NCBI GenBank assembly: GCA_902522525.1
Contig: CABYVU010000003.1
Coordinates: forward strand, 1 to 64,000
DNA: 64,000 nucleotides
Direction of reading: 5' to 3'
Source: an uncultured Pelagibacteraceae bacterium
GTDB taxonomy: Bacteria > Pseudomonadota > Alphaproteobacteria > Pelagibacterales > Pelagibacteraceae
Shown here: positions 53,898 through 62,946 of the stretch, piece after piece
Layout of the letters: each line of letters opens with the position of its first letter
Numbering within the stretch: the stretch's first letter is position 1
Program-made: the position numbers and the translations under genes
Notes under the pieces: model-generated
The model's input: the letters and a program-made list of their open reading frames with translations, nothing else
Databases searched by the model: none
Told to the model about the DNA's origin: nothing

Positions 53898-54786
53898 CTT
53901 TTTTATTAATTTGAGGAATAATTGTTCCTACTAAAATAATTATTAAGGATATAAATATATTAATGGATATTGTAGAACCCAAAACTATCCATGACATTGT
54001 AGCACCAATAGGACCAGTTAAAGGATACATTAAACTAATTCTACCGATAGGTGCTCTTCTTAAAGCAAAGTTATAAAATAAATAAGCACCAAAAGTTATA
54101 AAAGATAGTGTTATAGCTGCAAGAACTGGAGGACTTAAATTTAAATAATTGTTATATTTAAAACTACTATCAGGCCACAATATAAAAAGTATTAAAACAG
54201 ATAAGATTGCTCCAATCATGTATTGAAAAGTATTAACACCTAATTGATTTACTTTGGTTTGCATAAAACGTCTTCCAAGTACTTCATTAATAGAAACACA
54301 CATCATCCCTAAAAATATAATAAAATCCCCTAAATAATTTCCGCCTCCAATTTTCTTTTGGGTTGATAATAAAATTAAAGTTCCAATAATTGTAATAAAT
54401 GCTCCAATTATTACTTTAATTTCAATTTTTTCTCTTAAAAAAATTCTTGCTACAAAAGGCTGCCAAATAGGAAGTGTACTTATTAAAGCAACACCACTTA
54501 CCGGAGAAGTTAGCAACAGCCCTATATGAAAACTAAGAGTTACCAAAAAAGGATTTAGTAGACCCATTAAAAAAGGAGTTAATCCAATTTTTTTAATAGA
54601 TAAATCTACTCTCATTAAAAGTGCAAATATTAACATTAAAATAAATGCTAAAGAGAATCGAACTGCCATTAAATCCATTACATAAAACTCTTGTAGTGCT
54701 AATTTTACAAATGGAGGGCCAGAGCCAAAGCCTATAACGGCAATGAACATTGAAATGTATCCAATATTACTTTTTAGAAAACTCAT
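53887..54786 (-). CDS. EamA/DMT-superfamily transporter
   Basis: A 299-residue membrane protein with ten predicted helices in two EamA repeats (GFGSGPPFVKLALQEFYVMDLMAVRF near residue 19; ITLSFITFGAYLFYNFALRRAPIGRISLMYPLTGP near 227). Members export metabolites or amino acids. It is transcribed convergently to dctM with an 11-base overlap, and divergently to the NCS1 permease. Confidence 0.9.
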   Translation of the reverse strand: MSFLKSNIGYISMFIAVIGFGSGPPFVKLALQEFYVMDLMAVRFSLAFILMLIFALLMRVDLSIKKIGLTPFLMGLLNPFLVTLSFHIGLLLTSPVSGVALISTLPIWQPFVARIFLREKIEIKVIIGAFITIIGTLILLSTQKKIGGGNYLGDFIIFLGMMCVSINEVLGRRFMQTKVNQLGVNTFQYMIGAILSVLILFILWPDSSFKYNNYLNLSPPVLAAITLSFITFGAYLFYNFALRRAPIGRISLMYPLTGPIGATMSWIVLGSTISINIFISLIIILVGTIIPQINKKAKG

Positions 54787-54850
54787 GTATTAATATCTTA
54801 CTGTTATCACTTTTATAGACATATAAAAATATTAGTTTAGAATCTTTAAA

Positions 54851-56302
54851 GTGAGTCAAAATATAGAATTAAAAAATTTTGAATTAGCTACAGTTAATCC
54901 GAGTAATAAAACATGGACTTCGGCAGATTTATTCTGTTATTGGGCAAATAGTATTCAAACTGTAGCTGGATTTGCTCTTATATCATCTTTGTATTTAATC
55001 TATAATTTAAGTTCTTATTTAGTTTTATCCTCCTCAATAGCTGCATCAATTCTTGTGTATTTTTTTATTTCTTTAATTGGTCATCCATCCCAAAAACACG
55101 GATTACCTTTTCCAGTTTTGATGAGAATGTCCATGGGTCTAAACGGTGCTAGATATTTAAGTTTATTAAGATCAATTGTTGGAATTTTTATGTTTGGTAT
55201 TCAAACATACTTTATATCCAAATCTATAACATACCTAACAAGAATTATTATTTATTACATATTCGACCCACAAATTTTAGAAAGTGAATTTGTTTTAGAA
55301 TTTTTTCTAGGCTTAAATGTTATAGATTGGTTTTCATTAATAGTAACATTTTTCATTCAATTTTTTTTATTTACGAATGGTCAAAGATATAATCAAGGAT
55401 TTTTAAAATTCTCCGCAATATTTGTTTATTTTGGTTTAATTTTCTTTTTTGTTATGCTTATTGCTGAAAATAGCACTCAAATATTTCAATCTCTAAAATC
55501 TAATACAATTAGTACAAATTTGATTTCTAAATCAAATGTAATGCCTTTTTTTATTCTTACAGGGACAATTTTTTCATATTTTTCCATTGTGCTTTTGAAT
55601 TATGGAGATTTTTCAAGATATGTAAAAACTAGCAGAGATTTTAAAATAGGAAATTTATTTTTATTTTTGAATATGATTATCTTTTCCTTTCTTGCGACTA
55701 CTATTGTAATAGGTGTTGATGTTTTATTGAATCAAAAGCTAATCGTGGTTGATCAAATAATGACAAGGCCGATGGATATAATAGGAAAGATTGATAATGT
55801 ATATCTAACAGTTTACGCATTAATTTTTATAATATTCTCTTCACTTTCGACAAATTTAATAACTAATTATGTTCCAACACAAAATAGTATAATTAATTTT
55901 TTACCCAAAAACTTAGACCTTAAAAGTGCAGGAATACTAATTTTAATATTTGGACTGATAACAGGCAGTTTGTGGCCATCAATACTAAGCCAAATAGAAA
56001 TAATAAAATTAATTGATAGTTTAGCTGCATTTTTTGGACCAATTTTTGGAGTTATCATTGTAGACTATTATCTTGTTAAGAAAGAAAAAGTTAATCACAA
56101 AGATCTTTTTTTTATCAGACCAGAAAACGAGTACACTTATTCAGATGGATGGAATTATAAAGCTGTATACGCTGGATTAATAGGTTTTATTTTTTCATTT
56201 TCAATTATTTGGAATATTAATTTCGAAGATTTTAAAACATATTCATGGATTATAGGATTTGTCGTTTCATATATTATGTATTATCTTCTGAATGAAAAAT
56301 AA
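54851..56302 (+). CDS. NCS1-family nucleobase/hydantoin-type permease
   Basis: A 483-residue membrane protein with about twelve helices, begun at a GTG. NCS1 features: NPSNKTWTSADLFCYWANSI near residue 15, GHPSQKHGLPFPVLMRMSMGLNGARYL near 77, and NYGDFSRYVKTSRDFKIGN near 252. Homologues import purines, pyrimidines, allantoin or hydantoins with sodium or protons. It precedes a zinc-dependent dehydrogenase gene by two bases. Confidence 0.9.
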   Translation: MSQNIELKNFELATVNPSNKTWTSADLFCYWANSIQTVAGFALISSLYLIYNLSSYLVLSSSIAASILVYFFISLIGHPSQKHGLPFPVLMRMSMGLNGARYLSLLRSIVGIFMFGIQTYFISKSITYLTRIIIYYIFDPQILESEFVLEFFLGLNVIDWFSLIVTFFIQFFLFTNGQRYNQGFLKFSAIFVYFGLIFFFVMLIAENSTQIFQSLKSNTISTNLISKSNVMPFFILTGTIFSYFSIVLLNYGDFSRYVKTSRDFKIGNLFLFLNMIIFSFLATTIVIGVDVLLNQKLIVVDQIMTRPMDIIGKIDNVYLTVYALIFIIFSSLSTNLITNYVPTQNSIINFLPKNLDLKSAGILILIFGLITGSLWPSILSQIEIIKLIDSLAAFFGPIFGVIIVDYYLVKKEKVNHKDLFFIRPENEYTYSDGWNYKAVYAGLIGFIFSFSIIWNINFEDFKTYSWIIGFVVSYIMYYLLNEK

Positions 56303-56304
56303 TT

Positions 56305-57312
56305 ATGAAAGCTTTAGTTTATACTGGTGTAGAAGAACTTACTTATAGAGATGAAGAAGACCCAAAAGAGGTAAGTGGAGAAAGTATTCTTAAAGTTCAC
56401 GCTTCAGGAATTTGCGGATCTGATATGCATGCTTACCATGGTAAAGACGAAAGAAGAATCCCACCCTTAATACTAGGTCATGAGGTAAGTGGAAAAATAA
56501 AAAATGGTAAATTCAAAGATAAAAATGTTGTATTAAACCCATTAATAACTTGTGGAAAATGTGAATACTGCATGAATGGACGCGAGCATTTATGTCCTAA
56601 CAGAGTCTTATTAGGCATGAACCGACCTTATGAAAGAAGTGGAGTTTTTGCTGAATATGTCTCTACTCCAAATCAAAATATTTATGAAATACCTGATCGT
56701 CTAGATTTAAGTGAAGCAACAATTGCTGAACCTACAGCTGTATCTTTACATGCTGTATTGATGGGTGAGACATCATTAAAAAAACCGCTTAAAGAGTGTC
56801 GAACTTTGGTACAAGGTGCTGGAGCTATTGGACTATTGTGTTCATTAATTTTATCTAAAATAAAGGGAAATAAAAATATTATAATGTCTGATCCAAACAA
56901 ACTAAGGCTAGATGTTTGTTCAAAATACTTCGATGGTAAATTTGTTAGTCCAAATGACAAAGAAGTAAAAGAAAATAGCTTCGATATTGTTTTCGATACA
57001 GTTGGATTAGAGGTATCTAGACAACAAGCTATTTCTGTGATTAAGCCTGGTGGTAGCATTATTCATATTGGTTTAACACAACCTTCTGGTCAATTTAATT
57101 TTAGAAAAGCTACACTTCAAGAAGTAACATTTATAGGCACTTATTGTTATACTAATAAAGATTTTGAAAAAACAATTAAAATTTTGGCCGATAAAGAAAT
57201 AGGAGATCTATCTTGGATTGAATATCGAGAATTAAAAAAAGGAGCAGAGGCTTTCAAGCAAATTCATGATGGTAGTTGTTCTGCTCCAAAAATAGTTTTA
57301 TTGCCAGAGTAA
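56305..57312 (+). CDS. Zinc-dependent medium-chain alcohol/sugar dehydrogenase
   Basis: A 335-residue MDR enzyme. Catalytic zinc region: GICGSDMHAYHGKDERR and LGHEVSG (residues 36-68); structural zinc: CGKCEYCMNGREHLC (four Cys); NAD motif VQGAGAIGLLCSLIL near 168. Layout resembles threonine or sorbitol dehydrogenases. Substrate not determinable. Co-directional with the NCS1 permease, possibly acting on a product of the imported compound. Confidence 0.92.
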   Translation: MKALVYTGVEELTYRDEEDPKEVSGESILKVHASGICGSDMHAYHGKDERRIPPLILGHEVSGKIKNGKFKDKNVVLNPLITCGKCEYCMNGREHLCPNRVLLGMNRPYERSGVFAEYVSTPNQNIYEIPDRLDLSEATIAEPTAVSLHAVLMGETSLKKPLKECRTLVQGAGAIGLLCSLILSKIKGNKNIIMSDPNKLRLDVCSKYFDGKFVSPNDKEVKENSFDIVFDTVGLEVSRQQAISVIKPGGSIIHIGLTQPSGQFNFRKATLQEVTFIGTYCYTNKDFEKTIKILADKEIGDLSWIEYRELKKGAEAFKQIHDGSCSAPKIVLLPE

Positions 57313-57357
57313 ATACGTAATATTGAAAAAATAATAAAATTGTCTATAGAGGATTTA

Positions 57358-58008
57358 GTGAAAAATATTTTATTACCCATAATATTCTCAATTTTTCTTT
57401 TTTCATTATCTAATGCTAATGAAAAAGTAATATTTGATTTTACTGAAAATGAACTTTCTACTTTAGAAGTGAGGAAAGTAAGAGGTGCTGATGCAAAAAC
57501 TATTTATACAATTGGAAAAAACGAGAATGGAAATTATCTAAAAGCAGTATCAGATAATGCAGCCTCCGGTCTTGGCAAAGAAATAAAAATAGATTTAGAC
57601 GCCACCCCTTATATTAACATTACATGGAAAGTTGAAAAAGACTTAAAAGGAATTAAAGAAAATACAAAAAAAGGACATGATTTTGCTGCAAGAGTTTTTG
57701 TTATTAAAAAAACAGGTGCAACGCCACTATCAAATAGAGCTATTAATTATGTTTATTCTAGCAACTTAAACATTAATGATTATAAACGAAGCCCTTATAC
57801 AAAAAAGTCGATAGATTATGTTTTATCCACTACAAAAAATAATTTTGATGAGTGGATTACAGTAAAAGCAAATGTAAAAGAAGATTTTAAAAAACTCCAT
57901 AAACTAGATGTTAAAGAGTTGGATGGAGTTGCTATTATGGCTGATACTGATAATTCAAAGATGAAAGCTATAAGCTATTATCAAAATATTTATTTTTCGT
58001 CTCAGTAA
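57358..58008 (+). CDS. Exported DUF3047 protein
   Basis: I begin this protein at the GTG at 57358 because AGAGGA lies five bases before it and the product then opens directly with a signal peptide (cleavage after LSNA, about residue 20); a TTG at 57340 would add six residues. The mature part matches DUF3047: ITWKVEKDLKG near residue 86, GHDFAARVFVI near 104, INYVYSSNL, and the terminal VAIMADTDNSKMKAISYYQNIYF. Function unknown; probably a secreted beta-rich domain. Confidence 0.85.
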   Translation: MKNILLPIIFSIFLFSLSNANEKVIFDFTENELSTLEVRKVRGADAKTIYTIGKNENGNYLKAVSDNAASGLGKEIKIDLDATPYINITWKVEKDLKGIKENTKKGHDFAARVFVIKKTGATPLSNRAINYVYSSNLNINDYKRSPYTKKSIDYVLSTTKNNFDEWITVKANVKEDFKKLHKLDVKELDGVAIMADTDNSKMKAISYYQNIYFSSQ

Positions 58009-58009
58009 T

Positions 58010-58147
58010 TTATTTCATATATTTTTTGAGTACTAAACTTAAAAACGAGAGCAGAATTGCAGCAATTACATCAAGAAGTGGTGTTGCTTGAGGATATCCA
58101 AAGTTCCACAATACAACCCCTATAAGCTAAATTATATATATTTTCAT
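58010..58147 (-). pseudogene. Small membrane-protein gene interrupted by an in-frame amber codon
   Basis: On the minus strand an ATG at 58147 opens a frame MKIYII, then TAG (58129-58127), then 38 codons ending KKYMK and TAA at 58010. The part after the stop (LIGVVLWNFGYPQATPLLDV, then a hydrophobic stretch and KK) looks like real protein: short loop plus transmembrane helix. It resembles the intact 56-residue membrane protein at 60166-60336 (IYIIG-ILIGAFVFDLWG). Likely a recently broken gene; a TTG just after AGGGG (58108) could still give a 31-residue product. Confidence 0.55.
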
Positions 58148-58201
58148 AAACAAATAATCATAGGTATATATATTCCTTGTCTTTGATAATATATTTTTAA
58201 T

Positions 58202-58594
58202 ATGGAATTTAAATCAAACTTTAAAGTTTACTATGAAGACACTGATAGTGGAGGAGTAGTTTATTATGCTAATTATTTGAAATTTTTGGAACGAGCTAGA
58301 ACAGATGCAATTACATCTTTAAATTTTAGTAATAAAAATCTTATAGAAAAATTTGGGATTTATATAATAGTTAAATCTTGTAACTTAAATTTTCATAAAC
58401 CTGCAAAACTTGAAGACAATTTAAATATTATTTCTAAAGTATTAGAAGTTAAAAATGTATCAATAAGAATGAAACAGTATATTTTTGTCAATGATAGTAT
58501 GATTGTTGAGGCTGAAATATTATTAGCTTCAGTAGATGAAAAGGGCAAACCATCAAAACTTCCAGTAGAATTTAAAAGTCAATTGATTAAATGA
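58202..58594 (+). CDS. ybgC: YbgC-type acyl-CoA thioesterase
   Basis: A 130-residue hot-dog-fold thioesterase: the active-site motif YYEDTDSGGVVYYANYLKFLERAR (residues 9-32, catalytic Asp in DTDSGG) is diagnostic of YbgC, which hydrolyses short acyl-CoA and is usually linked to tol-pal genes. No tol gene is present here. Its end overlaps the convergent uracil-DNA glycosylase gene by eight bases. Confidence 0.93.
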   Translation: MEFKSNFKVYYEDTDSGGVVYYANYLKFLERARTDAITSLNFSNKNLIEKFGIYIIVKSCNLNFHKPAKLEDNLNIISKVLEVKNVSIRMKQYIFVNDSMIVEAEILLASVDEKGKPSKLPVEFKSQLIK

Positions 58595-59261
58595 TTTTTT
58601 TAACCTTAAGAAATAAATTAGTCATTTTATTAACATCTATTTTTCCAGTATTAACATTTCTAGGACTTGGGTGATAAGATCCAACTAATAAAATTTTATT
58701 TGGCAGCTTAAAAAATTTACTGTGTCCAAATTTAATATTAGATCTTATTTCAAATTGTTTTTTATAAAACTGTATACACGCATCAAAAGCTATTTTTCCA
58801 AGCGCAATTATAATCTTTAAATTTTCTAAATTTTCAATCTCATTTTTAAAATATTTAAAACAATTATTAAGTTCATTTCTAGTTGGCTTATCTCCTGGAG
58901 GGACACATTTTAATGCGGTAGTTATAAAACTATCATTTAGTATCAAACCATCATTTCTGTGAACTGAATTTGATTTGTTCGATAATTTAGCTTTATGAAG
59001 GCATTTGTACAAAAATTCAGATGATCTATCACCTGTAAAAACTCTTCCAGTCCTATTGCCACCATGAGCAGCAGGAGCTAAACCAACTAATAAAATTCTT
59101 GCTTTTCGGTCACCAAAACCTGTTATTGGTTTTCCCCAATATTTCTCATTGATATATTGTTTTCTTTTATCTTTTGCTACCTGTGTTCTAAAGTTTACAA
59201 GTCTTGGACATTTCTTACAATTTATTATTGAGTTTTCAAGTTTTTTAAAACTTTTTTTCAT
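58587..59261 (-). CDS. Family 5 (UDGb-type) uracil-DNA glycosylase
   Basis: A 224-residue DNA-repair enzyme. Motif 1 GLAPAAHGGNRTGRVFTGD (residues 60-78) lacks the catalytic Asp/Asn of other families, as in family 5, and motif 2 is HPSPRNVNTG. Four Cys (15, 18, 119, 134) match the 4Fe-4S cluster of family 4/5 enzymes. It removes uracil and other deaminated bases from DNA, which would matter in an AT-rich genome. Confidence 0.92.
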   Translation of the reverse strand: MKKSFKKLENSIINCKKCPRLVNFRTQVAKDKRKQYINEKYWGKPITGFGDRKARILLVGLAPAAHGGNRTGRVFTGDRSSEFLYKCLHKAKLSNKSNSVHRNDGLILNDSFITTALKCVPPGDKPTRNELNNCFKYFKNEIENLENLKIIIALGKIAFDACIQFYKKQFEIRSNIKFGHSKFFKLPNKILLVGSYHPSPRNVNTGKIDVNKMTNLFLKVKKII

Positions 59262-59310
59262 AAATATTAATTTTTAATCAATGAGTCTTATACTATAATT
59301 ATATTTAATT

Positions 59311-60165
59311 ATGAATGTAGGTTTTATTGGTGTTGGCTATATGGGTTATGGAATAGCCAAAAATCTTTTAATAAAGGGAAACAATTTATTTGTTATTGCA
59401 AACAAAAAAAGAGCACCTATTGATAAAATCGTAAGTGATGGAGCAAAAGAGGTTAAAAGCTACAATGAGTTATGTGAAAAGAATTTAGATGCTTTATTTC
59501 TTTGTGTAACCAATACGCCAATAGCTATAAGTATTGCAGAAAAATTATCTAATTTATTAAAGGATAGTACATTAATTGTTGACGTTACAACACATAACCA
59601 AAATGGATCAATTAAAATGGAACAAATTTTTGCAAAACGAAAAATTAATTATGTTGAATGTCCTGTTATGGGAGGACCTGTTCAAGCAGAGGAAGGGGTT
59701 TGTGGAGGAATTGTTGGCGCTTCTGATGAAAATTTTAAAAAGGCCGAAATTTATTTAAAAACTTTTTGTAAAGATTATTTTCATTTTGGTGAAGTAGGCA
59801 AAGGAGCAAAGTCAAAGTTATTAAATAATTTTTTATCACTTGGCACAGCAACAAATGTTATAGAATTTATCAAGAGTGCAAAAAAATTAGATATTGATCT
59901 AGAAAAACTTTTCGCTGTTGCAAAATTAGGATCTGGAAATTCAACAGCTTTAAATAGAATTTTTGATAATGTGCTTAAGAACGATTATACTGGATTTAAA
60001 TTTTCAACTTCTAACACTTTAAAAGATCTTACCTATATTCACGAAATGCTCAAAGATTTAGGTAATGCAGAAAAATTAGCTGATGTTAAAAAGTCTATTT
60101 ACAAAAAAGCAGTAGATGAAGGTAATGGAGATCTCTTCATAAGCGAACTAATACAAAAAGATTAA
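59311..60165 (+). CDS. Beta-hydroxyacid dehydrogenase-family reductase (paralogue)
   Basis: A 284-residue member of the 3-hydroxyisobutyrate dehydrogenase family: GFIGVGYMGYGIAKNLLIKG at the N-terminus, VECPVMGGPVQAEEGVCGGIVG near residue 111, and Lys of GAKSKLLNNFLSLG near 169. It is only distantly like the protein at 49697-50623. Isolated gene; succinic-semialdehyde or tartronate-semialdehyde reductase activity are alternatives. Its stop abuts the convergent small membrane protein gene. Confidence 0.9.
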   Translation: MNVGFIGVGYMGYGIAKNLLIKGNNLFVIANKKRAPIDKIVSDGAKEVKSYNELCEKNLDALFLCVTNTPIAISIAEKLSNLLKDSTLIVDVTTHNQNGSIKMEQIFAKRKINYVECPVMGGPVQAEEGVCGGIVGASDENFKKAEIYLKTFCKDYFHFGEVGKGAKSKLLNNFLSLGTATNVIEFIKSAKKLDIDLEKLFAVAKLGSGNSTALNRIFDNVLKNDYTGFKFSTSNTLKDLTYIHEMLKDLGNAEKLADVKKSIYKKAVDEGNGDLFISELIQKD

Positions 60166-60336
60166 TTATTCTTTTTTTTTATCAGCAAATACAATAGCTA
60201 TAAGCAATAATGCTGTCCAAAACATTGCTGCTAAACTTTTGATAGCACTCGTTTCAGCACCCCATAAATCAAAAACAAACGCCCCAATAAGAATACCAAT
60301 TATATAAATTATTACTACTAATCTAGTTTGACTCAT
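60166..60336 (-). CDS. 56-residue two-helix membrane protein
   Basis: A short gene starting at the ATG at 60336 and ending with KKKE. Two hydrophobic helices (residues 6-24, then 32-50) flank a DLWGAETS loop. Its start overlaps the DUF1289 gene by 14 bases, so it is probably co-translated with it, and its stop directly abuts the convergent reductase stop. No characterised family recognised. An amber-interrupted relative seems to lie at 58010-58147. Confidence 0.75.
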   Translation of the reverse strand: MSQTRLVVIIYIIGILIGAFVFDLWGAETSAIKSLAAMFWTALLLIAIVFADKKKE

Positions 60337-60580
60337 TTAGTTGTTTCTTTTTAAATAGTGACATTCCATTATTTTTTTTATGTTCGTAGGATTCTTTGAA
60401 ACTTTCCAACTGCCATCCTTGCATCCTCTTTTGAATATCTTTTAAATTTTGTTTTTTCCACTCATCACTTGTATTTTGGTCTTTCCAAATCTTCTTTTCA
60501 TCATTGTTTCTTCCACAGCCATAGCAATATCCAGTTACAGGATCCATTTTGCAAATACTTATACAAGGCGAAATTATCAT
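60323..60580 (-). CDS. DUF1289 cysteine-motif protein
   Basis: An 85-residue protein with the DUF1289 pattern: SPCISICKMDPVTGYCYGCGRN (residues 4-25), with four Cys placed to bind zinc or an iron-sulfur centre, followed by a basic helical tail (LKDIQKRMQGW). Function unknown though the family is widespread in proteobacteria. It forms a two-gene minus-strand unit with the 56-residue membrane protein. Confidence 0.9.
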   Translation of the reverse strand: MIISPCISICKMDPVTGYCYGCGRNNDEKKIWKDQNTSDEWKKQNLKDIQKRMQGWQLESFKESYEHKKNNGMSLFKKKQLNESN

Positions 60581-60619
60581 TTTTTTATATATTTATATCT
60601 TTTTACACTATTATTCTGA

Positions 60620-60648
60620 TTGGACAAATTAGATCAATACTATATAAA
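60620..60648 (+). promoter_or_regulatory. Sigma-70-type promoter of tRNA-Leu (and tig)
   Basis: TTGGAC (60620-60625) and TATAAA (60643-60648) are separated by exactly 17 bases, close to consensus. A start about seven bases later would leave only a few leader bases before the mature tRNA at 60662. Confidence 0.75.
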
Positions 60649-60661
60649 ACACCATAAATTT

Positions 60662-60746
60662 GGGCGAGTGGCGGAATTGGTAGACGCGTTGGTCTTAGGA
60701 ACCAATAGTGCAAGCTGTGAAGGTTCGAGTCCTTTCTCGCCTACCA
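60662..60746 (+). tRNA. tRNA-Leu (anticodon UAG)
   Basis: An 85-base class II tRNA. Acceptor GGGCGAG pairs with CTCGCCT (first pair G-U), discriminator A, CCA encoded. Anticodon stem TTGGT/ACCAA encloses CTTAGGA with anticodon TAG at 60696-60698. A variable arm follows, as expected for Leu, and the T arm holds GGTTCGAGTCC. Only 10 bases separate its CCA end from the tig start codon. Confidence 0.97.
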
Positions 60747-60756
60747 TAAATAAATT

Positions 60757-62214
60757 ATGAAAGTAACAGTAGAAAATAAAAAAGGTTTAGAAAAAGATCT
60801 TAAAGTATTCATAGACAAAAAAACTATCTCAGGCTTCATGGATGAAAAATATGAAGAAATAAGAAAGGATGTTGTAATAAAGGGTTTCAGACCTGGTAAG
60901 GTGCCTACAGAAATATTAAAAAGACAATTTGGTAAAGCTGTTTACGGTGAAGTAATTGATAAGTTGCTAAAAGATACAACAACTAAGGCGCTAGAAGAAA
61001 ATAAAATTAAACCGGCTGGACAACCTAAAATAGATTTAAAGTCTTTTGGTGAAGGTAAAGATTTAGAATATATTATTTCAGTTACTGAACTACCCAAAGT
61101 TTCTGCCAAAGGACTAAGCTCAATAAAAGTAGATGAATATATTGTAAAAATTGATCCAAATGAAACAGATAAAAGAATTAATGAAATTGCAAAAAGTCAA
61201 AACAATTTTAAAGATGCAGAAGCAAATTATATCTCAAAAATTAATGATCTTGTAATATTTGATTATAAAGGAACAATTGACGGCAAAGAATTTAAGGGTA
61301 ATGAGGGTAAAAATACTCAATTAGTTCTTGGAAAAGATTTATTTATAAAAGGATTTGATAAACAATTAGAAGGAGTTAAATCAGGTGATACAAAAAATGT
61401 AGAAGTAAATCTTCCAGAAAATTTTCCTGAAAAAGATCTTATTAATAAAAGTGCTGTGTTTGAATGTAAGGTTACAGCTGTAAGAATTCCAGAAAAAGTA
61501 AAAATTAATGATGATTTTGCTAAAAATATGGGTGCAAAAGATTTAACAAATTTAAAAGAACTTATTTCAAAACAAATTAATGATGAATATAAAAATTCAT
61601 TAGCCATGATTACGAAGAAAAGTATTCTTGAGCAAATAGAGAAAGAAAAAATTGACCAATTACCTGGAAATTTAATTGAACAGGAAGTTAAAATATTATC
61701 TCAAGGAATGAAGGAGGAAGAAGTTAAAAAGAATCAGAAATCATTAGAAGAACAAGCTAAAAAAAGAATTAAAACTGGATTAATCTTAAATGCTTTTGGT
61801 GAGGAAAATAAAATTAATGTATCTCAGGAAGAAATTAATGTGGAAATACAAAAACAATTTAGAATGATGCCGGGTCAAGAAAAGATTGTCAAAGACTATT
61901 ATGAACAAAATCCTGCAGCCATAGATAGTTTAAGGGGACAAATTTACGAAGAAAAAATAATTGAAGAAATTAAGAAAAAAGCAAAAGTTACTAAAAAAGA
62001 AATTACCAAAGAGGAAGCTGAAAAAATTCTAAAACAAGAAAATGAAAACAACATTAAAGAGCAAGCTAAACTTGCTAAAAAAGATGGAGATGAAAAAAAT
62101 CAAAAAAAAACAGATCCTAAAAAAAAAGAGGTAAAAACAAAATCTAAAGAAACTAAAAAACCTAAAACTCCCGCATCAAAACCTAAAAAAGTAAAAAAGG
62201 TTAGCAAAAAGTAA
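60757..62214 (+). CDS. tig: Trigger factor with long lysine-rich tail
   Basis: A 485-residue ribosome-associated chaperone. The N-terminal ribosome-docking signature is [12 protein letters not shown] (about residues 44-55), the central FKBP-like PPIase domain carries [21 protein letters not shown] near 166, and the C-terminal chaperone domain follows. The last roughly 80 residues are an extra low-complexity, Lys/Glu-rich tail (ending [11 protein letters not shown]), making the protein clearly longer than the usual 430-450. There is no Shine-Dalgarno; its gene directly follows tRNA-Leu. Confidence 0.95.
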   Translation: MKVTVENKKGLEKDLKVFIDKKTISGFMDEKYEEIRKDVVIKGFRPGKVPTEILKRQFGKAVYGEVIDKLLKDTTTKALEENKIKPAGQPKIDLKSFGEGKDLEYIISVTELPKVSAKGLSSIKVDEYIVKIDPNETDKRINEIAKSQNNFKDAEANYISKINDLVIFDYKGTIDGKEFKGNEGKNTQLVLGKDLFIKGFDKQLEGVKSGDTKNVEVNLPENFPEKDLINKSAVFECKVTAVRIPEKVKINDDFAKNMGAKDLTNLKELISKQINDEYKNSLAMITKKSILEQIEKEKIDQLPGNLIEQEVKILSQGMKEEEVKKNQKSLEEQAKKRIKTGLILNAFGEENKINVSQEEINVEIQKQFRMMPGQEKIVKDYYEQNPAAIDSLRGQIYEEKIIEEIKKKAKVTKKEITKEEAEKILKQENENNIKEQAKLAKKDGDEKNQKKTDPKKKEVKTKSKETKKPKTPASKPKKVKKVSKK

Positions 62215-62246
62215 TCACAAGTTGTATAAGATTAATCGAATCGATT

Positions 62247-62858
62247 ATGACTATTAAAATTCCAGAACAATTAAACACCCTAATCCCTATGGTCGTCGAA
62301 CAATCTAGTAGAGGTGAAAGGGCATATGACATTTATTCTAGACTCCTTAAAGAGAGAATTGTATTTGTAGTTGGTCCAATACATGATGCTGTTGCATCAT
62401 TAGTTACTGCGCAATTATTATTTTTAGAATCTGAAGATCCTAAGAAAGAAATCTCTTTATATATAAATAGTCCTGGTGGACTTGTAACAGCTGGACTTGG
62501 TATTTATGATACAATGCAGTACATCAAACCAGAAATAAGTACTTTATGTATAGGTCAGGCAGCAAGCATGGGTTCATTTTTACTAGCAGCAGGTACTAAA
62601 GGAAAAAGATTTTCATTGCCAAATTCTAGAATAATGGTCCATCAACCGTCTGCTGGTTTTCAAGGACAAGCGACAGATATTGAAATTCACGCTAATGAAG
62701 TTTTATCTCTAAAGAAAAGATTAAATGAAATTTACTCAAAACATACAGGAAAATCAGTTGATGAAATTAAATCAGCATTAGAGAGAGATAATTTTATGTC
62801 TCCTGATAATGCAAAAAGTTTTGGCCTGATAGATAAAGTGGTAGAAAAGAGAGAATAA
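62247..62858 (+). CDS. clpP: ATP-dependent Clp protease proteolytic subunit
   Basis: A 203-residue serine peptidase: nucleophile Ser107 in [10 protein letters not shown], His132 in MVHQPSAG, Asp181 in ERDNFMSP. The oxyanion/handle region [17 protein letters not shown] is typical. It forms the tetradecameric chamber fed by ClpX, whose gene starts 88 bases downstream. It follows tig by 32 bases. Confidence 0.97.
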   Translation: MTIKIPEQLNTLIPMVVEQSSRGERAYDIYSRLLKERIVFVVGPIHDAVASLVTAQLLFLESEDPKKEISLYINSPGGLVTAGLGIYDTMQYIKPEISTLCIGQAASMGSFLLAAGTKGKRFSLPNSRIMVHQPSAGFQGQATDIEIHANEVLSLKKRLNEIYSKHTGKSVDEIKSALERDNFMSPDNAKSFGLIDKVVEKRE

Positions 62859-62946
62859 GTCACAATATATAGATTGTCCACAACCTACACTTGATTACTT
62901 TGTATCATATGTATTAAAGTATTAAAATTGATTCGAATTAAAAATT

